49,804 nt of DNA from Bacteroidales bacterium UBA3630. GTDB lineage: Bacteria > Bacteroidota > Bacteroidia > Bacteroidales > P3. Made by a program: the position numbers and the translations under genes. The notes beneath the pieces were generated by a model. It was not told the origin of the DNA. It saw only the letters and a program-made list of their open reading frames with translations, and did not search any database. Location of the stretch: assembly GCA_002373995.1 (NCBI GenBank), contig DFLB01000049.1:1-49804 (forward strand). The letters are read 5' to 3'. Shown here piece by piece: positions 1 to 7,148 of the stretch (its first letter is position 1; each line of letters begins with the position of its first letter).

Positions 1-227
1 GCATTCCAATTGGGATGCTCTTTTTTTTGCGCAAGTTCCGCGACTTCATTATGGGCGAGGTGCGCTACAACTCGCTGATGAAGACCTTCTTCACTGGATT
101 AGATTCAATTCAGCGGTGTTCAGTTCCCCTTACGGGGTACCCCCAGGAAGCCGAAGAACTCTTCGTCGCCACCGAACGCAACGCCAAACTGCGCTACGAA
201 GGCTACAAAAAGCTTTCCGAAATGTAG
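1..227 (+). pseudogene. C-terminal tail of a PFOR-like protein, partial
   Basis: The frame is open from the window edge and ends at TAG 225-227. The parts around GEVRYNSLMKTF and ERNAKLRYEGYKKLSEM resemble, from memory, the extreme C-terminus of pyruvate:ferredoxin oxidoreductase (NifJ), an enzyme that makes acetyl-CoA and reduced ferredoxin from pyruvate. Between those parts are about 17 residues that I would not expect (roughly codons at 93-143), rich in CCCC/GGGG sequence, which could be an in-frame insertion. A hairpin followed by eight T lies at 1-28, just before the recognisable part, so this may be a displaced or truncated gene remnant rather than the end of an intact gene. The identification rests on short motifs only. 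Confidence 0.4.
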
Positions 228-248
228 TAGTGCGGCACACTAAAAATC

Positions 249-280
249 AGAAAAGCGAGGCCATCGGGTCTCGCTTTTCT
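249..280 (+). terminator. Rho-independent terminator
   Basis: A perfect 11-bp stem (AGAAAAGCGAG / CTCGCTTTTCT) extends inward to 14 bp with one G-T pair and an ATCG loop. It closes the fragment ending at 227. The arms are A/T-rich at the base, so it could also work in the other direction for the gene at 341-775. Confidence 0.8.
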
Positions 281-340
281 TATTAGCTATTGCTGCGCGG
301 CAGCGACGAGCCGCAGAAGACTACTATGTGCATTGTGCTA

Positions 341-775
341 TTATATTTCTGGTACTTCTTTTCCTGCAGTGTCAATGCAAAGCCACTCACCTTTATATTT
401 AAAGTAGCCAATTCCGTATTCGGAGAAAACAAATCCATCCTCTAGAGTGAGCACCGAATCGAAAATCAATGGTATTTTGATGCTGCCAGTCGTGTCAACG
501 CTACCCCATTTTCCATTGAGTTTTACTGCCCAGAAACCGTGACTATATTCACTTGCCTCATCGTACCATTGGTTATTGATAATGCTATCTGATTCATGCC
601 TTTGAAAAGCCACCTTTCCAGCTTTCCGAACCTTCCATATATTTGATTGGTTTAGTTCTTCGCAACATAACCATAACACAGTGTCTTCTGGGGACTCACT
701 TGTCACCCCGTTTCTACAGGCGGTTATGATGGCGAGGGCAACCATCGCCGCGCATATCATCAATACTTTCTTCAT
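341..775 (-). CDS. WG-repeat lipoprotein
   Basis: The protein has 144 residues from the ATG at 775; a longer start at 787 adds only four residues ahead of the basic MKK. Residues 1-20 form a lipoprotein signal ending in the lipobox IITAC, so the mature protein should be lipid-anchored at Cys20. The C-terminal half carries WG-type repeats (GFWAVKLNGKWGSVDTTG, then a weaker second unit around KYKGEWLCIDTAG). WG repeats are thought to be binding modules, but no function is known for this type. A much larger WG-repeat protein is encoded at 26052-27404. No clear partner gene is adjacent. Confidence 0.75.
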   Translation of the reverse strand: MKKVLMICAAMVALAIITACRNGVTSESPEDTVLWLCCEELNQSNIWKVRKAGKVAFQRHESDSIINNQWYDEASEYSHGFWAVKLNGKWGSVDTTGSIKIPLIFDSVLTLEDGFVFSEYGIGYFKYKGEWLCIDTAGKEVPEI

Positions 776-826
776 ATCATAAACCATTAAAAGTTAATCA
801 CTGAAACAAACGCCGCCCTGCGGATT

Positions 827-1123
827 TTATTGCCCGCGGGGCGACGGGAATTTGCCGTTTCCGTGCAGTTTCGCCTCGCACCATTGCCATGGTGAGCATT
901 TAATGAACGAAGCGTGGCACTGTATACCACTTCTTCCGTAAGAGGTCCTGAGAATTACCTTGATTAAAGAGGGGCAACAAGCCCACGCATAAACACGTGA
1001 ACCATTATACTCTCCTTGCACATCTTTAGAATTTCTCAGGTTCCTTACGGCAAGTATCGAAGTATAACGCTTCGGTGATTTCCTTGTGAAATCGGGTGCA
1101 AGGGTACGATGTTTTTTTGACAT
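827..1123 (-). CDS. Doubtful ORF, 98 aa
   Basis: An open frame with a composition unlike its neighbours: many Cys, Trp, Arg and Ser, no signal peptide and no domain that I recognise. Similar Cys/Trp-rich small ORFs are often predicted in Bacteroidales genomes, which makes me suspect a repeated non-coding sequence read as protein. The start codon lies directly beside an AT-rich stretch and the family-1 repeat array. It is listed because it is the only open frame in 776-1386. Treat it as unproven. Confidence 0.2.
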   Translation of the reverse strand: MSKKHRTLAPDFTRKSPKRYTSILAVRNLRNSKDVQGEYNGSRVYAWACCPSLIKVILRTSYGRSGIQCHASFIKCSPWQWCEAKLHGNGKFPSPRGQ

Positions 1124-1167
1124 GGCAAAATGTTTTTGTTATGGGAGGGGAAAAGAGGGGTGATGTC

Positions 1168-1308
1168 TGGGGTGTGCTTGGGGTGTGCTTGGGGTGTGCT
1201 TGGGGTGTACTTAGGATGAGCTTAGGATACGCTTAGGATGAGCTTAGACACGCTTAGGATGAGCTTAGGACACGCTTAGGATGTGCTTAGGATGTGCTTA
1301 GGATGGGG
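1168..1308 (-). repeat. Family-1 11-bp tandem array, copy A
   Basis: About twelve units of 11 bp run without a break except one 10-bp unit at 1245-1254. On the plus strand the units read TGGGGTGTGCT four times and then TAGGATGAGCT and variants; on the minus strand this is AGCNCATCCTA, the same unit as copies B-D. G-rich sequence on the plus strand flanks the array (1143-1167). The array sits between the minus-strand ORFs on the left and tamB on the right. It is the longest of the four copies and the only one in this orientation. Confidence 0.9.
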
Positions 1309-1386
1309 TGACGGGTTGTAAGGTTTTTGTTTGGGGGATACAATAAAAACGGGGAGGCGACGTTACAGGAGAGCGGATAGATTGAT

Positions 1387-4300
1387 ATGAAGACGGTTGC
1401 GAAGATAGCAGGACGGGCGGCGGCGGCAGTGGTGCTGGCGCTGTATGTGGTTGTGGCTGTGCTGAATTATTCGGTGGTGCAGTCGTATGTGGGTACTGTG
1501 GCGGGGGGTTATTTTTCGCGTGAGTGGGGCGGGGAGATCAAGATTGGAGCGTTGCATGCGATGCCGTGGGATCATTTGATTTTGCACGATGTGCTGATGG
1601 TGGATCCTGGAGGGGATACGTTGCTGGATGTGGAGACGTTGAGGGTGAGTTTCAAGCGTTTTCCGTTCAGGGGTGAGGGGCTTGAGTTGGAGCGTGTGTA
1701 TTTGAAGAACGGGTATTACCATTTTGCTTCGATGGAGGTGGAGGGGCGTAGGTTGCCGGTGACTAATCTGCAGTATATTATTGATTATTATACGCATGGC
1801 GAGGTGCCGGCTGCGCCGAGCGGGGGGGTGTTTACGGTTGATGTGAAGCGGTTGACGATCAATAATCTGCACTATAAGATGGATTTGCCAGACAAGCGTC
1901 TGGTGGTGTATGAAGAGGGGGTGGAGATACCGCACATGGAGTTTTACGGGATCAGCGGTGTGATAAAGGATATATTGGTGAGGAACGATGATGTGAGGTG
2001 CAAGGTTGTTCGGTTGCGGACGAGGGAGCGGAGTGGTTTTGAGGTGGAGAAGATTGTGGGTGATGTGCACGTGAGTCCGCACGAGATCAGGACGCACGGG
2101 TTGGATGTGCGGACGGCGAAGAGCCATATTATGCTGGAGGTGGATATGGAGTATGATGGATGGGAGGAGATGGAGGATTACTTGAGTACGGTGCGTCACG
2201 CGGTGGAGATAAAGGAGGGGACGACGGTGGCGATGAGCGACGTGGCATATTGGGCACCAGTGCTTTGGGGTATTGAGGCGCAGATGGAGGCGGAGGGTTT
2301 TGTGGAGGGGACTATCAATGATTTGCAGAGCGATGTGGATGTGCGCTGGGGGAAGGCTTCGGGGCTACAGATAGCGGGGAGGCTGCAGGGTATTGAGCAT
2401 CCGGAGAGCGCCCACGGCGATGTGGAGATTGAGCGATTGTGGACGAACAGTGAGGATGTGGCGGAGTTGGTGGGCAGCGAAGGGATGGCTGGGGGCGGAT
2501 GGCCGTCGGTTGTCTGCAGATGGGCGAAAGAGGTTGGGCATGTGGATGTGCGGGGTAGCGTGCACGGCGGGGTTCAGGAGGCCACGACAGTGAACCTGCA
2601 CGTGGGCAGCGGGATAGGGGCGCTGCGTGCAGACGTGAGTGCAAGGCCCATCGGGAAGCGAGGAATGGGGTTTGACGTAGAGGTGGGGAGTGACGGCATT
2701 GGCCTGAAGATGCTTGAGAGCGAATGGGTGAGCCGGATGGGGTTTGCGCTAAGCACGCATGGAGAATGGCGCGATATGCGTCGGGGAGAGACGCTGACAG
2801 CCGAGGTGGAGGGAGCGTTGATGAATGGTGTTGTGAGGGGTCAGCAACTGGCTCCGGTGAGCATTGCCGGCGAGGTGAGGTCAGGTACGGGGAGCGTGGA
2901 GGTGCAGTCGACAGACAGTCTGGCGCTGGCGACGGTGACAGCGGCTTTTGACCTAAGAGACAGCATCAAACGCTTGTCGGGGAAGATTGACGTGGAGCAT
3001 GTGGACTTGGCTGCATTCGGGCTGGCCGAGGAGAAGTTCGGGACGCTGCGCACCAATGGCATGGTGGATGTGAGCGGAGTGGACGTGAACACGATGGAGG
3101 GTACAGCCACGCTGGAAGGTACCACGCTGGGGGAAGTGGATATAAAGCACATCAAAGTGGACGTCGAGGCCCACGAAGGGCTTAAGAACATACGCTTGAA
3201 GAGCGACCCTGTGGACGTGACGGTAAGCGGGCAGTTTGGATACGAGGACCTGCCGATAGTGGGACAGCGGTTGTGCCAAGAGGTGCTGCCGGAGGATCTG
3301 ATTGACAGTTGGCAATTGGCTGTTGAGAGAAAACCCGGAGCAGACGACATGGAAGACTGCCGTTTGAACTTTCACCTGCACTGGAAAGACGACGGGCGCT
3401 TGCTGCACAAAGTAGACGAGACGCTGACGGTGGCACGCGATACCCGTATCGACGGTAGTTACAACACGTCAGAACTACTGAAGATGGTGATGCGGAGCGA
3501 TTCGCTGAGAATGGGTGCTGTGGTACTGGAGAATGTGGGGCTAAGCAGCCATGCCGCCGGAGAAGACTACGTGGTGGAAGCGGAAGCACAGAGTGTCAAC
3601 GTGGGCGAGATGGAGTTGGCGCAACGGGCGAATGTGAGCCTGAACAGCAACCGTCAGCGTGCGTTGGCAGGATTGACATGGGGCAGAGAAGGTAGCACAT
3701 CGCGCGGAGACCTGCTGCTACGAATGAAAGAAGGTGTGATAAAGGTGCTGAAGCCAGACTTTTACATTGGCGAGACAGCATGGCAAATGGGAATAGACAG
3801 CCTGAAGGTGGACTTCAGCGAGGGATTGCAGGCTCGCGGCGAAGGCATTAGGCTGCACAGCGAACACCAGGCGGTGGAAGGGCGGCTACAGTTGGCGGGA
3901 CGCGACAACGATTACGTTGAGTTGCGCTTCGACCATTTCGGCCTCGGAGGGCTAACGGACATCTTGCTGCAAGAGACCCCCATCAGCGTGGCCGGCAACA
4001 TTGACGGACGCTTTACCCTCTCAGGGCTAAACGAAACGCCATATTTCAATGCCAACCTGACGGTAGATAGTTGCCACATCAACCGACAGAGCATGGGCGA
4101 CGTGAGACTGCGTAGCAACTGGAACGCCGAGTTGAACATGCTCAACCTCGAGTTGAGTGGGGACCAGATAGAAGCGATGGGATGGGTGGAGCTGGGCCGT
4201 GAAGAGCAGGAGATGAACTTCAACGTGGGCTTCGACCGTTTCGACCTCGGCTTGGCGGCACCGCTGATGCGCGACTTTGCCAGCCGCTTCGAAGGCTTGC

Positions 4301-5787
4301 TACACGGCAACTTTGACATCACTGGCACTCTGAAAAAGCCCGTCATTATCGGCGAAGCCCTTGTGGAGAACGGAGCCCTTGGCATCGACATGACAGGCGT
4401 CACCTACTTCTTCAGCGACAGCATCCGCTTCAACAACAAGCATATCAGGCTTGACGGCTTTGAGTTGCGCGATCCACGCGACAACGTGGCCACGCTGGAC
4501 GGCGAGATAAGATACGACGGGCTGGAAGACATTGAGTTAGACCTGCAACTGAGGACCGACAACCTGCTGGTGCTGGACCGTCCGCAGGGCGACAACTTCC
4601 ACGGCACACTATTGGCAGCAGCAGAAGGGCACGTGGGGGGACGGCTCGACAGCCTGGAGATAGACATCAACGCACGTACGAATGCGGGAAGCCGCCTGAC
4701 GGTTCCGGTCAGCGATCAACGGCAGGTAAAGGCCCAAAACTACATATCCTTTGTGGGTGACGAACGGTCAGACCAGGTGGAGCGGAAGACGAAAGAACGT
4801 AGCCAACACCTGGGGCTGGAGCTTGACTTGGCCATCACGCCCGATGTGCAACTGAACCTACCGATGGACCTCTCCGACGTGACTGTCAAAGTGGGAGCCA
4901 GCGGGTCGGGCGACCTGCACATGACGCTGGCCGGCGAGGAAATGCCGCAGGTGATGGGGAGCTATGAGATCACGTCGGGGACGATGAAGCTCGGCATTAT
5001 GTCGCTGATAGAAAAGAACTTCACCATCGAGAGCGGTAGTAGCTTAGGCTTCCAGGGCAACCTGCCCGATGCTCGATTCGACCTGAAGGCTGTCTATTCG
5101 CAACGCGTGAACCTATCAACCCTGACCGGAGGGCTGAGCGACGTCAGCGGAACGCAGAAATATGTACAAGTGGAGGACGTGATAGCCATCGCCGGCACAC
5201 TGCAGGAGCCCACCATCGGGTTCGACATACGCCTGCCGAACGTCGACGCCAGCGTCGAAGAGGAGGTGTTTGCCTACATCGATCGCAACAGCGAGCGCGA
5301 CATGCTGAACCAGACCATCTCGCTGCTGGTGCTGGGGCAGTTCTACAACGCCAACACGTCGGCCCTGAACGGCAACATCGCCACCAGCGGCGGCACTGGC
5401 GCACTGTCGGGACTGCTGAGCGATCTGGTGGGAGTGGTAGATATCAACGTGGACTACAAGGCCGCCAACGAGGTGACGCGCGACCAGCTGGATGTCAACA
5501 TCAGCAAAGACTGGGGGCGGTGGTATCTGGAGAGTACGCTGGGCTACGGCGGCGAAAGCCAGGAGCTGGAGTCGAGCAGCGCCAACAGCGCCGTTATAGA
5601 TGCCCTGGTGGGCTATCGCATCAGCCCGCTGGTACACCTCTTCGCATACAACCGCACGAACACCAACGACTATACTCGCCTGGACCTGCCATACAAACAA
5701 GGTGTGGGATTGAAGCTTACAAAAGACTTCAACCGCTGGAGCGAGCTATTCATGAGAAAGAAGAAAAAAGGAGCCAAGAAGCCATGA
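1387..5787 (+). CDS. tamB: TamB-like translocation and assembly protein
   Basis: The 1466-residue length is usual for Bacteroidetes TamB. An N-terminal membrane anchor (about residues 8-28) is followed by a very long beta-rich AsmA/TamB-like body and a C-terminal DUF490 domain (about 1050-1450), ending in a basic KKKKGAKK tail. TamB spans the periplasm and helps deliver lipids or beta-barrel proteins to the outer membrane. The start is supported by AGGAGA about 15 bases upstream. No TamA/BamA gene is adjacent. Base use changes along the gene: the first 1.5 kb is dominated by G-ending codons (GTG, GGG, GAG), while the last 1.5 kb uses C-ending codons like other genes here. The stop overlaps the start of the next gene (ATGA). 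Confidence 0.9.
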   Translation: MKTVAKIAGRAAAAVVLALYVVVAVLNYSVVQSYVGTVAGGYFSREWGGEIKIGALHAMPWDHLILHDVLMVDPGGDTLLDVETLRVSFKRFPFRGEGLELERVYLKNGYYHFASMEVEGRRLPVTNLQYIIDYYTHGEVPAAPSGGVFTVDVKRLTINNLHYKMDLPDKRLVVYEEGVEIPHMEFYGISGVIKDILVRNDDVRCKVVRLRTRERSGFEVEKIVGDVHVSPHEIRTHGLDVRTAKSHIMLEVDMEYDGWEEMEDYLSTVRHAVEIKEGTTVAMSDVAYWAPVLWGIEAQMEAEGFVEGTINDLQSDVDVRWGKASGLQIAGRLQGIEHPESAHGDVEIERLWTNSEDVAELVGSEGMAGGGWPSVVCRWAKEVGHVDVRGSVHGGVQEATTVNLHVGSGIGALRADVSARPIGKRGMGFDVEVGSDGIGLKMLESEWVSRMGFALSTHGEWRDMRRGETLTAEVEGALMNGVVRGQQLAPVSIAGEVRSGTGSVEVQSTDSLALATVTAAFDLRDSIKRLSGKIDVEHVDLAAFGLAEEKFGTLRTNGMVDVSGVDVNTMEGTATLEGTTLGEVDIKHIKVDVEAHEGLKNIRLKSDPVDVTVSGQFGYEDLPIVGQRLCQEVLPEDLIDSWQLAVERKPGADDMEDCRLNFHLHWKDDGRLLHKVDETLTVARDTRIDGSYNTSELLKMVMRSDSLRMGAVVLENVGLSSHAAGEDYVVEAEAQSVNVGEMELAQRANVSLNSNRQRALAGLTWGREGSTSRGDLLLRMKEGVIKVLKPDFYIGETAWQMGIDSLKVDFSEGLQARGEGIRLHSEHQAVEGRLQLAGRDNDYVELRFDHFGLGGLTDILLQETPISVAGNIDGRFTLSGLNETPYFNANLTVDSCHINRQSMGDVRLRSNWNAELNMLNLELSGDQIEAMGWVELGREEQEMNFNVGFDRFDLGLAAPLMRDFASRFEGLLHGNFDITGTLKKPVIIGEALVENGALGIDMTGVTYFFSDSIRFNNKHIRLDGFELRDPRDNVATLDGEIRYDGLEDIELDLQLRTDNLLVLDRPQGDNFHGTLLAAAEGHVGGRLDSLEIDINARTNAGSRLTVPVSDQRQVKAQNYISFVGDERSDQVERKTKERSQHLGLELDLAITPDVQLNLPMDLSDVTVKVGASGSGDLHMTLAGEEMPQVMGSYEITSGTMKLGIMSLIEKNFTIESGSSLGFQGNLPDARFDLKAVYSQRVNLSTLTGGLSDVSGTQKYVQVEDVIAIAGTLQEPTIGFDIRLPNVDASVEEEVFAYIDRNSERDMLNQTISLLVLGQFYNANTSALNGNIATSGGTGALSGLLSDLVGVVDINVDYKAANEVTRDQLDVNISKDWGRWYLESTLGYGGESQELESSSANSAVIDALVGYRISPLVHLFAYNRTNTNDYTRLDLPYKQGVGLKLTKDFNRWSELFMRKKKKGAKKP

Positions 5788-6662
5788 ACCTGAAGGCTGT
5801 AACAGCACTGGCGATAGCCATCGTCCTCGCAACCGGCACATTGCATGCACAGGTTGACTACAGCGTGGACTCGCTACGCGTGGTCGGGGCAGAATGGAGT
5901 GTCGACACCCTGGAAGGCTTCTACCTCAAACGCTACCAGTTCGGCGAAGGCAGTCTCTTCTGCTCGGCACAGTATCTGTGTGTAATCGAGATACCTGCAC
6001 GCTCACACCGGCGGCTGGCGTTTGCCTACGACAGCGTGCTGACCGAACTGTCGGCACTGGCGCAACGCAACGATGCCTACGCCGCCGTCAACGGTTCGTT
6101 CTTCGACATGCAGCAGGGAAACCCTGTGTGCTACCTGCGTATCGACGGTGTGGAGCGCGGCGAGAACACACCGGCAAAGGAAGATTCCGTCAGGCGGAAA
6201 TACTATCAGCATGCCACCTTGCTGCTATCCAAAGGACGCCCCGCACTGGTAGTGCCCGACAGCAACCGCCTGTGGGAAGCGTCGTTGCCGGACAGCAACA
6301 TTATGACCGCCGGCCCCTTGCTGCTGCGTGCAGGCCAAGAGGTGCCACAACGCGATGACCGCACCTTCGTCACACGGCGCCACAACCGCACCGCCCTCGG
6401 CATCCGTCCCGACGGGACGACGCTTCTGCTGGTGGCCGACGGACGCTTCAACCATCAGGCGGAAGGATTGTCGCTGCCGGAACTGCAACGCGTGATGCGA
6501 TGGTTAGGCTGCACAGAGGCCATCAACCTCGACGGTGGCGGCAGCACGACGATGTACGTCCACGACAAACCCCACGCAGGGGTGGTCAACTACCCCTCCG
6601 ACAACCGCCGTCACGACCATGAAGGGCAACGCCCTGTCTCGAACGCCATCCTGGTGCTTTAG
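5784..6662 (+). CDS. Phosphodiester glycosidase (NAGPA family) protein
   Basis: The product has 292 residues. The start at 5784 overlaps the tamB stop, is preceded by AAAAGGAGCC, and gives a clean signal peptide ending LHA-Q; a longer upstream frame lies inside tamB and is rejected. Family motifs are visible: VNGSFFD near residue 105, TALGIRPDGTTLLLVADGR, and AINLDGGGSTTMYV. The family includes the enzyme that uncovers GlcNAc-phosphate on lysosomal enzymes; bacterial members act on sugar phosphodiesters or exopolysaccharides in the periplasm or outside. It is translationally coupled to tamB, which suggests an envelope role. The exact substrate cannot be told. Confidence 0.85.
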   Translation: MNLKAVTALAIAIVLATGTLHAQVDYSVDSLRVVGAEWSVDTLEGFYLKRYQFGEGSLFCSAQYLCVIEIPARSHRRLAFAYDSVLTELSALAQRNDAYAAVNGSFFDMQQGNPVCYLRIDGVERGENTPAKEDSVRRKYYQHATLLLSKGRPALVVPDSNRLWEASLPDSNIMTAGPLLLRAGQEVPQRDDRTFVTRRHNRTALGIRPDGTTLLLVADGRFNHQAEGLSLPELQRVMRWLGCTEAINLDGGGSTTMYVHDKPHAGVVNYPSDNRRHDHEGQRPVSNAILVL

Positions 6663-6670
6663 CCCCTCTG

Positions 6671-6889
6671 CTACTTGTGAGCCAGCTCGTCGACCGGCAT
6701 ACGCTCGTTGCGCTCCACGCAGGCATAGTCGCCGTGGTTCATCGAGTTGCACACCTTGTCGCTGCTGGTATACACCTCCGACTCGTATGTGCCCTCGGCC
6801 GTCGGCGTGTAGCAATAGCAAAGCTTCGAATCGCAGGAAACGAAGAGCACCGCAAGGGCGGATGCCGCTATAAGAATTCTCTTTTTCAT
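6671..6889 (-). CDS. Small Cys-rich lipoprotein
   Basis: The peptide has 72 residues from the ATG at 6889. The MKKRILIA signal and a lipobox ending VSC (Cys19) predict a lipoprotein. The short mature part starts with CDSKLCYCY and has further cysteines downstream, so disulfides are likely. It is convergent with the glycosidase gene, with only eight bases between the two stops. The start lies seven bases after the A run of family-2 element E, so its promoter must be inside or beyond that element. I do not recognise the family. Confidence 0.7.
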   Translation of the reverse strand: MKKRILIAASALAVLFVSCDSKLCYCYTPTAEGTYESEVYTSSDKVCNSMNHGDYACVERNERMPVDELAHK

Positions 6890-6896
6890 GTCTGTA

Positions 6897-7010
6897 TTTT
6901 TACACCGTGCCACCCGCCGCCGCTCCGCCCTCGGACCGCTGCTCGTCCGACTTTTATCGGACCACCACCGGACCATCCCCGGACCACCATCGGACCATCC
7001 CCGGACCAAG
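6897..7010 (-). repeat. Family-2 dispersed element, copy E
   Basis: Read on the minus strand from 7010: TTGG, then four 11-bp units at 6997-7007, 6986-6996, 6975-6985 and 6964-6974 (GGTCCGGGGAT, GGTCCGATGGT, GGTCCGGGGAT, GGTCCGGTGGT), a hairpin GTCCGA-TAAAAG-TCGGAC (within 6945-6963), and a G-rich tail ending in an A run at 6897-6901. The plan matches copies F, G and H. It is the only copy between two genes of the same direction (GH92 end and small lipoprotein start). Confidence 0.85.
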
Positions 7011-7148
7011 AAGCCGTAGGAGCCTATTATTCAACTTGTTGACGCTATATGGTTAGTATTTATCGTAGGAAACCACTCTTTTTCAAGCATATAAGCACAG
7101 AGGGTCTGCAACATACACAACGCCCAGCGTCCTCTTTATGCCAACCGC

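Noticed and set aside
1168..1308. Origin of replication iterons
   Set aside because: No dnaA, rep or parA gene and no DnaA boxes nearby; four dispersed copies do not fit a single origin.
6897..7010. Rho-independent terminator of the GH92 gene
   Set aside because: The hairpin is followed by G-rich DNA rather than T on the GH92 strand, and other copies sit upstream of genes.
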